64,000 nucleotides of DNA, taken from positions 1 to 64,000 of the forward strand of contig CAMDCV010000022.1 in NCBI GenBank assembly GCA_945890645.1, written 5' to 3'. Below are positions 52,201-61,105 of the stretch, piece by piece. A program made the position numbers and the translations under genes. The stretch's first letter is position 1, and each line of letters begins with the position of its first letter. Below the pieces are notes generated by a model that saw nothing but the letters and a program-made list of their open reading frames with translations, did not search any database and was not told the DNA's origin. This DNA is from Akkermansia muciniphila (GTDB taxonomy: Bacteria; Verrucomicrobiota; Verrucomicrobiia; Verrucomicrobiales; Akkermansiaceae).

Positions 52201-53498
52201 GCAATGAAGCGATTATCGATTCAGAGGGAGTTCATTGTTACGTATATGAGGTATCGAATGGCGATGATGTGGCTTGCTCGTATTTCGACGCGAATGGCAA
52301 TGCGCATTACGTTGGAGAGTTTTGTCGATGGGAAAAAAGTTACACCATCAATCATGAATTAAAAGAGATTCGTTGGTTTGATGAAGATGTTGAACCAGCA
52401 ACGGATATCAATGGTGTCTATCGACGAAGTAAACGAATTCTTGCCAACACGAGCATAACGGAATTCGCCAATTTTGATGGCAAAGGTCAACCGATGAAGG
52501 ACAAAGATGGGATTCATCGTTGGCAACAATCAACGGACGAAAAGGGTCGAATTACGGAGCTCTGGTACTTTGATCCCAATGGAGAGCCTGCAAAAGAAAT
52601 CAATGGTGTTCACCATGTTAAAAACACTTACGACGACCGTGGTAACATCGTGCGAAAAGATTTTTTCCATGCCAGTGGCAAAGCAGCCCTTGTGCCTGCG
52701 GGGCATGCGGGCTTCCTTGCGGAATTTGATGAAAACAATCGTGAGGTTTCTCACACATGGCTGGGCGAAGAGGGGAAACCGATAGCATTGAGCGATGGTG
52801 TGGCTCGTTGGACATCGAGTTATGATAAAAATGGTTATGAAATCGAGCGGCGGTTCTTCGATGCTTCACTACAAGCGACATTAGGTACTGGCGGACATCA
52901 CCTACGACGCTCACAGTTCGATGCTCTGGGAAGCGAGCTGGAACGGAGTTATTTTGGTATAGATGACAAGCCTGCCGCGCTGGCGAACGGTTTGCATCGC
53001 TGGGTAGCTCGCTACAATGAGCGTAAACAGTTACTGGAAAAATCGTTGTTTGGAGTAGATCAAATACCCATCTGTCACCCTGAAGGGCATCACCGATTCG
53101 TGCAAACATACGATGACCGCGGCAATCTCATTTGCGTGGAAAATTTTGGCATCAACGGCGAACCTGTGCTTTGGCAGAAGCAATATCATCGCGTGGAACG
53201 AACCTACGATGAGGATGATAACGAATCTTCAGTGAGCTATTATGGACTCCAGAAGGAACCGATCGAAAATGATGATGGCTACCACATGCTTGAAACGACT
53301 TATGACGACTTAGGTCGTCCAGCTACGATCACTTTTTCGGATCGCGATGGCAAGCAACCGACCAAAATGAAATTTCGCAAGATGAGCTTGAGTTATTATC
53401 TCGCATTGCCGATCGTGGAGAAAAAATCGTATTTTGACAGCAATGACACGCTGCTCTTTGAGCAGAAATTAGACATGCGAGGGAATCCGATTGACTAG
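49239..53498 (+). CDS. membrane-anchored TIR protein with about 28 tandem 32-residue YD-like repeats
   Basis: This encodes 1419 residues. Residues 1-190 are a bacterial TIR domain: WAFLSYSSKDADFVKKLH, FRDRDELPLASDLG, and SARSQWVNEEIRYF with the candidate NADase glutamate at E96 or E97. A basic stretch (KKRARRRK, about 190-197) leads into one membrane helix at about 198-215. By the positive-inside rule the TIR domain is cytosolic and the rest extracytoplasmic. From about residue 440 to the end run tandem repeats of about 32 residues with the pattern YDxxGN.....YFDxxGxPxxxxxGxHR, related to but longer than RHS/YD repeats. Two units near the middle (about 945-1010) are degenerate. The ATG at 49239 is preferred to a TTG at 49233. 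No recognised partner gene is adjacent. Confidence 0.88.
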   Translation: MGSLHYWAFLSYSSKDADFVKKLHAKLETYRMPRDLVGRPGLDEPIPKKLFPVFRDRDELPLASDLGSTIQDALKASRYLIVVCSPNSARSQWVNEEIRYFKSIGRSNRILALIIGGEPHASQDPNSSLEECFPQALRFHVDADGTITNQPTEPIAGDLRPGKDGWDMAFLKCIAGITGCGLNALTAREKKRARRRKLLMAAAGLVMAAGLTGWWDYTRTKTYYYAEIADRFGVPEGYYELSSDQVNHRSVSYKIESSSRKVRSITSVHSSDTPVESGDFESAIQELKFGEDGSLQEIVYRNPSRRITARRIFSALKDNSRIIEFKSEHDDSPMALSAKDISMSSVAATAARTEVTAQRASYFDNGALKEIRFLSSWREPRADPDGVFGMRYEYEGSLLPAKITNLDVSGQAVKNRRGFAIARFGRTEMGAPHQVSLFDEMEKPVVEPQLYHCFRYEYDSYGNRIAKYFYDDAMLPTEAELGFYKMALTRTSSGDIVKTSYFDKALQPVISLEGYHEVGETYDSQGRTISQRFYDLQQQPATDKTNVHEIRSTFDSLGNLIARNYYDGKGNPCVGGDFQVHREAFSCDANGLLTRYSYFDVKLEPMVPPGYVAHRVEFQHDSAGRVSSWMNFDAKGQPILGSVDESVVRVRYDQRGNMIEYANFDASGQAYNVSGFQRITHEYNDRGLRVKTSHWDADGKAANGFQGIHRTETTYDDRGHKSGERYFAADEKPTTDVIGVHRYLYRKDGRGNILEEQSFDTENQPLAASNGVYIRRFAYNDAGKATRTEYFDQSGKPMISRDGFQFFTSTYDSRGNLLEIAYFGLDGQAALHSSELAHCIAYAYDSRNREVGICYLDDKRQPMIGREGWYERRYVLDLRGNITATRFFGADKNPMINDEGLHLLRVRYDQKNRVIEKSCFGVEEEPVLCRSGWHRLSTLFRDVSDDSVQSFFVGKSSFRVKSANDKHIQKLEVLDQANLRILNYFGIRNEAIIDSEGVHCYVYEVSNGDDVACSYFDANGNAHYVGEFCRWEKSYTINHELKEIRWFDEDVEPATDINGVYRRSKRILANTSITEFANFDGKGQPMKDKDGIHRWQQSTDEKGRITELWYFDPNGEPAKEINGVHHVKNTYDDRGNIVRKDFFHASGKAALVPAGHAGFLAEFDENNREVSHTWLGEEGKPIALSDGVARWTSSYDKNGYEIERRFFDASLQATLGTGGHHLRRSQFDALGSELERSYFGIDDKPAALANGLHRWVARYNERKQLLEKSLFGVDQIPICHPEGHHRFVQTYDDRGNLICVENFGINGEPVLWQKQYHRVERTYDEDDNESSVSYYGLQKEPIENDDGYHMLETTYDDLGRPATITFSDRDGKQPTKMKFRKMSLSYYLALPIVEKKSYFDSNDTLLFEQKLDMRGNPID

Positions 53499-53506
53499 AT
53501 TTCCCC

Positions 53507-54115
53507 TCATTTTTCCGGCTGTAAAGCCTGACAGAGCCAAGCGATGCGACCCGCGGGCGACTCTGTTTCTAAAAGCATTTGGCGCAGTTCGGTATCGTGG
53601 ATGAATTGCTGCGAAACAATGTCTGCGAGGATCACTGGGTCATCGGTGCGATGCAGCATTTCCATCACAGCCTTCTGCACTTCATCGGGCAACTCTTTGA
53701 TGGCGTCCTCCACGCAACCGCGTAGCGTCGCTACTGCGGCAGTGGCTTGGTGGGGCGGTTCGAAAAGCGAGGGAATGGGTTCGATTTCTGCAAAGGGATA
53801 TGGCTTTCCCTCAAGCCAGCGCAAAAATTTCACACGGATCACTCCGTGCAACAGGAGATTGGATGTTCCATCCCCTTGAATGTGCGATGCACGCACGATG
53901 CCGATAGTGCCGACGTCGGCCGCGCTTTCACTGGGGTCATCGGAGTCAGAAATTTGATTTGCTACGGCAAAGAAGCAATGAGTGTCGATGGCTTCCTGCA
54001 GCATCATGCGGTAGCGCTCTTCAAATATATGCAAAGGCAGACCACCGTGGGGAAACAGCACGCAATCGGGAAGAATCATGACACCGACTTGTTCGGGCAA
54101 ATGAAGAGCAGACAT
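53507..54115 (-). CDS. stand-alone LON substrate-binding domain protein
   Basis: This 202-residue protein has only the N-terminal domain of Lon, with no ATPase or protease part. The start MILPDCVLFPHGGLPLHIFEERYR and the GTIGIVRA element are characteristic. Similar single-domain proteins are common, and their role is unclear beyond possible substrate recognition. It is seven bases upstream, on the same strand, of nothing but the TIR stop, and it follows lpxA by six bases, so lpxA and this gene probably form one transcript. Confidence 0.9.
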   Translation of the reverse strand: MSALHLPEQVGVMILPDCVLFPHGGLPLHIFEERYRMMLQEAIDTHCFFAVANQISDSDDPSESAADVGTIGIVRASHIQGDGTSNLLLHGVIRVKFLRWLEGKPYPFAEIEPIPSLFEPPHQATAAVATLRGCVEDAIKELPDEVQKAVMEMLHRTDDPVILADIVSQQFIHDTELRQMLLETESPAGRIAWLCQALQPEK

Positions 54116-54121
54116 GGAAAA

Positions 54122-54910
54122 TTATAGGGATTGAGTTCGAGTGAGAATGCCTTTGCGTGAGGGATGTTTCACGGCTTCGACAAGGGCCTTGGCCGAGTCA
54201 GACCAAGCGATGAGTTCTGCTTGTTGCAAGGCGACCTGGCGGTTGCCTTCTAGCAGCAGTCGGAAAGCGCGTTTGATCTCAGCGCGTTGTTCCGGACTGA
54301 ACCCAGCGCGCTTTAGGCCGATCACATTGAGTGCGGCCAGCAGATTGTTGCCATGAGCCATGCAGTAAGGCGGGATGTCTTGGCTGATCGCGGCGTTGCC
54401 TTGGGCGATGGCGAAGTCGCCAATATGAATGAATTGGTGAAACACTGAGCCGCCGCCGAGAAAGCATCGATCACCCACACAAATATGTCCGGCCAGCAGC
54501 ACATTATTGGCAAGCACATTGTGATCGCCCATCTGCACGTCATGGGCGAGGTGGACCCCAGTCATGAGGAAATTATGAGCACCGATGCGAGTCATGCCTC
54601 TTGCTTGCGAGCCCCGATGAATCGTGACATACTCGCGAAGGGTGTTGTTTTCACCGATTTCGACACCGGATTCTGTTTGCGGATCAAATTGCAAATCCTG
54701 GGGATCAGCTCCAATCACCGAGCCCCAACCGATCCGAGTGCCGCAGGCGATGGTAACACGGCCTCGAATCAATGCATGGCCGGCAATTTCGCAATTTTCT
54801 GCAATCGAGACCGGACCGTCGATCACTGAGAAAGGCCCTATGCGCACGCCCTCGGCGATGTGGGCTTCGGGAGAAATCAAAGCGGTGGGATGGATCAAGG
54901 AAGTTTGCAA
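54122..54910 (-). CDS. lpxA: UDP-N-acetylglucosamine acyltransferase LpxA
   Basis: This 262-residue enzyme catalyses the first step of lipid A synthesis in the cytosol. The N-terminal two thirds is a left-handed beta-helix of hexapeptide repeats (IHPTALISPEAHIAEGVRIG and on). The catalytic base is probably H123 in TGVHLAHDVQMGDH, and QDLQFDP and GNLL-type (here GNNLLAALN) elements match the family. A C-terminal helical domain follows. It shows that the organism makes lipopolysaccharide. No other lpx genes are adjacent. Confidence 0.94.
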   Translation of the reverse strand: MQTSLIHPTALISPEAHIAEGVRIGPFSVIDGPVSIAENCEIAGHALIRGRVTIACGTRIGWGSVIGADPQDLQFDPQTESGVEIGENNTLREYVTIHRGSQARGMTRIGAHNFLMTGVHLAHDVQMGDHNVLANNVLLAGHICVGDRCFLGGGSVFHQFIHIGDFAIAQGNAAISQDIPPYCMAHGNNLLAALNVIGLKRAGFSPEQRAEIKRAFRLLLEGNRQVALQQAELIAWSDSAKALVEAVKHPSRKGILTRTQSL

Positions 54911-55027
54911 AGCGGCTTTAGTGTGGCGCAGATTTGCGAATGGAAAAGCAGAAAGATGGGAAACTCACAGACAGAGTGCATTTTGACGTTGAAAATCGTG
55001 GCGGATTGATGCTTGCTCAGCTCGCTT

Positions 55028-56902
55028 ATGTCCGACAGAAAAACTTTAGAAGAACGTCATCAAATGTCCGATATGGACCGTCTCCGCCATTCTTGCGCGC
55101 ACGTGATGGCGACTGCGATCTCGCGGATCTGGCCTGATGTGCAGTTCGCGGCCGGTCCGCCGGTGGAAAATGGTTTTTATTACGACATGCAACTTGAGCA
55201 TCGCATTAGCCCCGACGACTTCCCACTCATTGAAGAGGAGATGAAAAAAGTCGTGAAGGACAATGATGCCTTCGAACGTGTCGTAGTTTCTCGCGATGAA
55301 GCCATGGCTCTCGCGCAAAGCGGTCGTCTTAGCTTCGTTAGCGAGCGTCCCGAGCCCAGTATTTTCAAAGTCGATCTGCTGAACGACATCCCAGCCGATG
55401 AAGAAATTTCGCTGTATAAAAATGGCGACTTCTGGGATCTCTGTGCTGGCCCGCACGTGGGACGCACGGGCAACTGCAAAGCGTTCAAATTGATGAGCGT
55501 GGCAAGTGCCTTTTACAAAGGCGATAAAACCCGCCCGGTGCTGCAACGTCTGTATGGCACTTGCTTCAAAAACTCGACCGATCTACAAGACCATCTGGTG
55601 AAGCTGGAGGAAGCGAAAAAACGCGACCACCGCAAGATTGGCAAGGAGATGGGATTGTTTCACATCGATGAAATGGTCGGTCAAGGCTTGATCTTATGGA
55701 AGCCGAAGGGTGGATTGATTCGTCGTGCCTTGCAGGATTTTATTACCTCTGAACTTGACCTTCAAGGCTACTCGCAGGTCTTCACGCCGCACATTGGCAA
55801 ACTCGATCTCTACCGCACTTCCGGTCACTTTCCCTACTATCAGGAAAGCCAGTATCCCGCGATTCCGGAACGAAGTGTGTTAGAAAAACTCGCGGATGAA
55901 GAGGCCACCTGCGCCACACTGATCAACGGCCTCGAACAGGGCGAATATGAAGGCTACATGCTGAAGCCAATGAATTGCCCGCACCACATCAAGATTTTTG
56001 ATAGCGAGCCGCATTCCTATCGCGATCTGCCTGTGCGCTTGGCGGAGTTCGGCACCGTCTATCGTTGGGAACAATCCGGCGAACTCGGCGGTATGATGCG
56101 CGTGCGCGGATTTACGCAAGATGACGCCCATTTGTTCTGCACACCCGAGCAAGTCGCGGCAGAAGTGGAAGGTTGCCTCGGTCTAGTCAAAAAAGTGTTA
56201 GGCACACTCGGTATGAACGACTATCGCATCCGTCTCTCACTGCGCGATCCGGATTCTGACAAATACGTCGGCGATCCCGCGAACTGGGACAAAGCGGAAG
56301 ATGCCCTGCGCGATGCCGTGAAGAAGCTCGGCGTGTCCTACCAAGAAGAACCAGGCGAAGCGGCATTCTATGGTCCGAAAATCGACTTTGTGGTCAAGGA
56401 TGCCATCGGTCGCGAATGGCAACTTGGCACTGTGCAGGTGGATTATAATTTGCCCGAGCGCTTTAATCTCAGCTATGTCGGCGAGGACAATCGCCCGCAT
56501 CGTCCCGTGATGATTCACCGCGCACCGTTTGGTTCGTTAGAGCGTTTCACGGGCGTCTTGATCGAGCACTTCGAAGGAAAGTTCCCGACATGGCTCGCGC
56601 CAGAACAAGTACGAGTGTTGCCCATTTCCGAAAAATTCCTCGAATACGCTGAGACCGTCACGGCCCGCCTTGCCGATCAGAAAATTCGCGTGAGCATGGA
56701 TCGCACTTCGGATAAAATCGGAGCAAAAATCCGCAATGCCCGTCTGGAGCGCATTCCTTACATGTTAATCATCGGTCAAAAAGAGTCCGATGAAAACACT
56801 GTCTCTGTACGCCATCGCGAGCGGGAAGATGTTGGCTCTCAGTCACTCGACGTGTTTGTCAAAAACATCGTCACAGAAGTTCAGACGCGCTCCTTGAAAT
56901 AA
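55028..56902 (+). CDS. thrS: threonyl-tRNA synthetase lacking the TGS domain
   Basis: This 624-residue class II synthetase charges tRNA-Thr. It starts directly with the editing-domain region (MDRLRHSCAHVMATAISRIW) and so lacks the roughly 60-residue TGS domain of the E. coli enzyme. A zinc ligand is C317 in PMNCPHHIKIF. Motif 2 lies in RVRGFTQDDAHLFC and motif 3 in HRAPFGSLERFTGVLIEHF. The C-terminal anticodon domain has EQVRVLPISEKFLEYAE. An insert of about 30 residues (PERSVLEKLADEEATCATLI) lies before the zinc site. The ATG at 55028 was preferred to a TTG at 55013. It is divergent from lpxA. Confidence 0.95.
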   Translation: MSDRKTLEERHQMSDMDRLRHSCAHVMATAISRIWPDVQFAAGPPVENGFYYDMQLEHRISPDDFPLIEEEMKKVVKDNDAFERVVVSRDEAMALAQSGRLSFVSERPEPSIFKVDLLNDIPADEEISLYKNGDFWDLCAGPHVGRTGNCKAFKLMSVASAFYKGDKTRPVLQRLYGTCFKNSTDLQDHLVKLEEAKKRDHRKIGKEMGLFHIDEMVGQGLILWKPKGGLIRRALQDFITSELDLQGYSQVFTPHIGKLDLYRTSGHFPYYQESQYPAIPERSVLEKLADEEATCATLINGLEQGEYEGYMLKPMNCPHHIKIFDSEPHSYRDLPVRLAEFGTVYRWEQSGELGGMMRVRGFTQDDAHLFCTPEQVAAEVEGCLGLVKKVLGTLGMNDYRIRLSLRDPDSDKYVGDPANWDKAEDALRDAVKKLGVSYQEEPGEAAFYGPKIDFVVKDAIGREWQLGTVQVDYNLPERFNLSYVGEDNRPHRPVMIHRAPFGSLERFTGVLIEHFEGKFPTWLAPEQVRVLPISEKFLEYAETVTARLADQKIRVSMDRTSDKIGAKIRNARLERIPYMLIIGQKESDENTVSVRHREREDVGSQSLDVFVKNIVTEVQTRSLK

Positions 56903-57022
56903 TCTTTCAGTCGCTACTTGGACATGGCCAAAATTCTCGGTGATGCCGAGAACAGCGTGCATTAATGAATGCGTGGTAGGAGATTCTGTCGCGTTGCTGC
57001 ATTTTGCTTCACATCTCTTGAT

Positions 57023-57051
57023 TTTCACAAAGCACAATATCTTGTGTGAAA
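57023..57051. promoter_or_regulatory. dyad in the thrS-smc gap
   Basis: The 269-base gap 56903-57171 holds a clear double dyad. TTTCACA at 57023-57029 pairs with TGTGAAA at 57045-57051, and inside it CACAA-TATC-TTGTG lies at 57033-57046. This could be an operator for smc or a promoter element. A further 7-bp hairpin, TTCTCGG/CCGAGAA at 56934-56952, follows the thrS stop without a U-tract. Nothing else recognisable was seen in the gap. Confidence 0.35.
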
Positions 57052-57171
57052 CGTTTGCTTTATGTAGTATGGGTGGTGGTGTAGGCAAATGTTCCATTGC
57101 GTTTTTGGTTGAGCTTGGTAGGATTTGCCTCGCGAGTGCGCCTGTGCTCGAAACTTTTCTTCCTTACGCAT

Positions 57172-60100
57172 ATGTATCTCAAATCTCTCGAAATCCACGG
57201 CTTCAAGTCTTTCGCTGACAAGACCATTTTTGAATTTGCCACGGGCGTGACGGGCATTGTCGGACCGAATGGTTGCGGCAAGTCAAACGTCGTCGATGCG
57301 ATTCGCTGGGTGCTGGGCGAGACCTCGGCAAAAGCCTTGCGCGGTGGCGAAATGGCCGACGTCATTTTCAACGGTACCGAAAAACGCAAAGCGCAAGGCA
57401 TGGCCGAAGTAACGCTGACGATGGCCGATTGTGAGGAATCGCTCAAGGTGGATTACAATGAAGTTTCGATCACGCGCCGCGTATTCCGCGATGGCAAGTC
57501 CGAGTATCGCATTAATAACACGCTCTGCCGTCTAAAGGACATTCACGATTTGTTCATGGACACGGGTATCGGTCGCACCGCTTATTCGATCATGGCGCAG
57601 GGGCAGATCGATCAGATTCTTTCGTCGAAGCCCGAAGAACGCCGCGCGGTGTTTGAAGAAGCAGCGGGTATTACCAAATACAAACGCGAGAAAAAAGAAG
57701 CACTGCGCAAACTCGAATACACCGAGGCGAATCTATTACGCGTCAGTGACGTGCTGGCGGAGCAGGAGCGACGCATGAATTCACTCCGTCGTCAGGTGGC
57801 GAAGGCGCGTCGTTATCAAGCACTGGCCATCGATGTGAAAATTCTCGACACGCATCTGAGTCACAAGAAATTTCTCGAACTGTCTGCCGAGTTGGGCGAG
57901 TTGAAAACATCGATCCGTTCGCTGGACATCAAGGAAACAGAAATCGAAGCACAAATTCCGGGCAAAGAAGAGCTTGTCGCCGAGGCTCGCACCATAGCGC
58001 GTGGATTTGAATCCGAGCTGGCAGAAATCCGTCAACGTTTGAACGAGCATCGCAATCAATTGAATGCGGCGCAAGGTCGTGTGGCATTCAATGCCGAGCG
58101 CAAAGCTGAACTTGATGGTCGCATCCGTCAGAATCTCGAAGACGTGGAAGACACTCGTCAAAAGCTCACGCAGCAAGAATTTGCCTTTCAAAATTGCCAC
58201 GCGGAATTGGACAGCCTGACCAAGCGCATCATCGAGCGCGAGATGGAAGTGCAGACGCATGAAGAGCGCACGATGTCTGCCAAGGCCCGTCGCGAAAGTC
58301 TTGAATCGAACCTGCGTGAGAGTCGTGTCGAAGCAAATAAAACGCAGACCATCGTCGCTTCCTCGCAAGCAAAAATCGAAAGCTCGATGGCGCAACTTGA
58401 AGGCAATCGCGATCGTTCTCGTCAACTGTCTGATGAAGAGCAACGTCTGCGTTTGACGCTGGAAGAACTCCGCAGTGAGGAAGGCCGTGTGGTGCAAGAA
58501 CTCGACCAACACACCGGTGCGCAACAAGCTCTGGAAGAAGAATTCCAAAGCTCCGAACGCAGCTACCAGCGCATTCGTGGCGATCTCGATGCAACACGCA
58601 TCCACGCAGCGGAAACGCACAAACTTTTCGCGCAGCGCTCGTCACGTCTCGAGGTCGTAAGCCAATTGGTGAAGAGCGGCGAAGGCTATGAAAAAGGCAC
58701 ACGCAGTGTGTTAAACGGCCTTGGTGCTCCCGATCAATTTTCGCAAGGTGTGCATGGTGTGCTGGCGTCCTTTCTCGATGCTGAGAGCACCTGCGCCCGC
58801 GCTATCGAGGCTGCGCTTGGTTCGCATGTGCAAGCTGTTCTCGTGCAGGATGAAAATCTGGCTGCAACGATTGTGGATCGTCTTACCGAGCAAAAACTGG
58901 GCAAGGCAGCAATACTTCCCGAATCGTTTATCGGTTCCGCAATCGGCACACAAATGGAAGCCTTGCCCGAAGGTGGCATCGCTTGGGCGCTCGACCGCGT
59001 GAAGGTGGATAGGCGCGTTTTGGCAGTGGTCGAAAAGTTGTTAGATCACGTCATGATTGTGCCGGACCTCGCTACGGCGATTCGTTTGCGCGCAGCGATT
59101 CCCACCGCGACCTTTGCGACTTTGCAAGGGGAATTGCTCAAGCCCGAGGGCACCATCTGTGGCGGCATGTCAGGTGAAGGTGCGGATTCTTTGTTAGAGC
59201 GACAAAACGAAGTACGCGACCTTACACTCGAAGTGGAAAAACTATCCTCAGAAGATGAAGCGTGCCGTCAGAAGCTCGCTGAGCTTGAAATTTTGTTAGA
59301 GCGACAACGCGAGGCAGTAGAGGTCGCACGTGATCGTTTGCAGCGCCAAAAAGTGGAAATTTCCACATTGCAAGGGCAACTGTCGCTGGCGAAGCGCGAG
59401 GTGGAATCATTCGAAACAAAATTGCAGAATGTGATATGGGAACGCGGCGAACTTGAGAAGCGCGAACAAATCGCTGCTGATAGCCGTGCTGGTTTGGAAG
59501 AAGAACTGCAATCGGCTCGCGTGCGCATGGAAGCGCTTGATGCCGATCAACGTCGTTTGCAAAGCGAGTTGGATTCTTCGTTGCGCGATGAAGCGGAACT
59601 GGCATCCATCCTCAATGAAATGCGCACCACACTGGCGGTCGATCGACGCGCCAAACAGGCTGCTGAAGAGCAACAAAAGCCGATGGAGCTGCGCTTGATG
59701 GAACTGCGCGAGCTTTCACTGCGTCGCGAGGCGGAGATTGAACAATTCACCCAGCGCATCGAAGCAGCAGTCGCGGAGAACGCCCGTCTTGCCGAGGAAA
59801 TCGAAACGCATTCAGCTGAATCGGAAGACCTACAAGAAGAACTCACGAAGCGTAGTGCGGGGCGTGAGGCGATCATGCAACGCATCGACGAAGCCGAAGC
59901 GCAACTCTCAGACATCCGTCGTCAGCATGCTCGATTCGCCGAACAGCGCGGACGCGAAGAGGTGGCTGCGACGAAAATTGAACTGCGTTTGGAAAGCCTG
60001 GTGCAAAATACTCACGAACGCCATCAAGTCGAGTTATCGGCCTTCGAACCCGATGCTCATGCTCTCCTGCAATGCATCGCACAGCAGAAAGCGCTGCAAA

Positions 60101-60969
60101 AAGAAGGTTCCCGTCGCATTGTAGCAGAAACCGAAGAGGGTGAAGAGGAACCTGACGTCGTGGTCTTCAATGAAGCCGGCAACAGTCGCACGATCACCAA
60201 CGATAAAGCCGCAGTGCTGCCTGGAGAAATGGAAGGTGAACCCGATTGGGATTTTGTTGAAGGAATCGTTGTTGATCTTAAGCGTCGTCTCGACTCCATG
60301 GGCCCGGTCAATCTCGATGCCATCGAAGAATTCGACGAACTCGAAGAACGCTTCAACTTCATGCGTTCCGAGCACGACGACCTCGTCAATGCCAAGACCG
60401 AGTTGCTCAGCATCATCGAACGCATCAACGTAGAAACGCAGCGTCGCTTCAGCGAAACCTTCGCCCAAGTGCGCGAGAATTTTAAAGAGATGTTCAAAGA
60501 ACTGTTCGGCGAAACTGGCAAAGCTGATCTATTGTTAGTCGATGAAAACGATCCGCTCGAGAGCGGTATCGAAGTGATCGCGAAGCCACCCGGCAAGAAA
60601 TTGCAATCGATCACGCTGCTCTCCGGTGGTGAGCGTTCGATGACTGCCGTGGCTTTGTTGTTCTCGATCTATATGATCAAGCCGAGTCCGTTCTGTGTGC
60701 TCGATGAGCTCGATGCACCGCTCGACGAATCGAACATCAATCGTTTCGTCAAAGTGCTCGATCGTTTCATCGATAACAGCCAGTTCATCATCGTAACCCA
60801 CAGCAAGCGCACCATGGCGCGTGCGGATGTGATGTATGGCGTGACGATGGAAGAGTTCGGTGTCTCGAAACCAGTGGGCATGCGTCTCACGAATGCCGAT
60901 GGCGGTGAAACGAAAAAAAATGATGCCAAGACCGCTGCGCAAAAAGCTGCGTTGCGCTTAGACGCGTAG
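57172..60969 (+). CDS. smc: chromosome segregation protein SMC
   Basis: This 1265-residue condensin ATPase organises the chromosome. The N-terminal head has Walker A in GPNGCGKSNVVDAIRW. Long coiled coils at about 165-500 and 690-1000 flank a hinge at about 520-660 (GVHGVLASFLDAESTCARAIE). The C-terminal head has the signature LLSGGERSMTAVALLFSIY and Walker B in FCVLDELDAPLD. The ATG at 57172 starts the canonical MYLKSLEIHGFKSFA; an upstream frame from 57097 was rejected. A 60-residue acidic insert (about 985-1045, EEGEEEPDVV) before the C-terminal head is longer than usual. Confidence 0.95.
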   Translation: MYLKSLEIHGFKSFADKTIFEFATGVTGIVGPNGCGKSNVVDAIRWVLGETSAKALRGGEMADVIFNGTEKRKAQGMAEVTLTMADCEESLKVDYNEVSITRRVFRDGKSEYRINNTLCRLKDIHDLFMDTGIGRTAYSIMAQGQIDQILSSKPEERRAVFEEAAGITKYKREKKEALRKLEYTEANLLRVSDVLAEQERRMNSLRRQVAKARRYQALAIDVKILDTHLSHKKFLELSAELGELKTSIRSLDIKETEIEAQIPGKEELVAEARTIARGFESELAEIRQRLNEHRNQLNAAQGRVAFNAERKAELDGRIRQNLEDVEDTRQKLTQQEFAFQNCHAELDSLTKRIIEREMEVQTHEERTMSAKARRESLESNLRESRVEANKTQTIVASSQAKIESSMAQLEGNRDRSRQLSDEEQRLRLTLEELRSEEGRVVQELDQHTGAQQALEEEFQSSERSYQRIRGDLDATRIHAAETHKLFAQRSSRLEVVSQLVKSGEGYEKGTRSVLNGLGAPDQFSQGVHGVLASFLDAESTCARAIEAALGSHVQAVLVQDENLAATIVDRLTEQKLGKAAILPESFIGSAIGTQMEALPEGGIAWALDRVKVDRRVLAVVEKLLDHVMIVPDLATAIRLRAAIPTATFATLQGELLKPEGTICGGMSGEGADSLLERQNEVRDLTLEVEKLSSEDEACRQKLAELEILLERQREAVEVARDRLQRQKVEISTLQGQLSLAKREVESFETKLQNVIWERGELEKREQIAADSRAGLEEELQSARVRMEALDADQRRLQSELDSSLRDEAELASILNEMRTTLAVDRRAKQAAEEQQKPMELRLMELRELSLRREAEIEQFTQRIEAAVAENARLAEEIETHSAESEDLQEELTKRSAGREAIMQRIDEAEAQLSDIRRQHARFAEQRGREEVAATKIELRLESLVQNTHERHQVELSAFEPDAHALLQCIAQQKALQKEGSRRIVAETEEGEEEPDVVVFNEAGNSRTITNDKAAVLPGEMEGEPDWDFVEGIVVDLKRRLDSMGPVNLDAIEEFDELEERFNFMRSEHDDLVNAKTELLSIIERINVETQRRFSETFAQVRENFKEMFKELFGETGKADLLLVDENDPLESGIEVIAKPPGKKLQSITLLSGGERSMTAVALLFSIYMIKPSPFCVLDELDAPLDESNINRFVKVLDRFIDNSQFIIVTHSKRTMARADVMYGVTMEEFGVSKPVGMRLTNADGGETKKNDAKTAAQKAALRLDA

Positions 60970-61041
60970 ATTCGAATTCGTATGTGGTGAGTTGTCCGAC
61001 TGTGAATCTATTGCGGTATCTGACCCTTTGCGCCGTGGCAC

Positions 61042-61073
61042 AAAAAATCACCGCGCCCGGTTAGGGAGCGGTG
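61042..61073 (-). terminator. intrinsic terminator of the rpmF operon
   Basis: Read on the minus strand, CACCGC and GCGGTG (61068-61073 and 61049-61054) pair, with an inner CCC/GGG extension. They are followed by a run of six T (61047-61042). It lies 33 bases past the rpmF stop, between the convergent rpmF and smc genes. Confidence 0.75.
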
Positions 61074-61105
61074 TTAAAAAAGATTCGAATGAATCGCGCT
61101 ATTGT

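Noticed and set aside
50600-53400. RHS toxin with YD repeats
   Set aside because: No RHS core motif or C-terminal toxin domain is present, the unit length is about 32 residues, and the N-terminus is a TIR domain with a membrane helix.
7806-53498. A defence island joining Mrr, the GxxExxY protein and the TIR protein
   Set aside because: The three genes are 40 kb apart and separated by housekeeping genes; they do not form a cluster.
57781-58620. 279-codon minus-strand frame inside smc
   Set aside because: It is antisense to the SMC coiled coil and reflects the biased codon use of that region.
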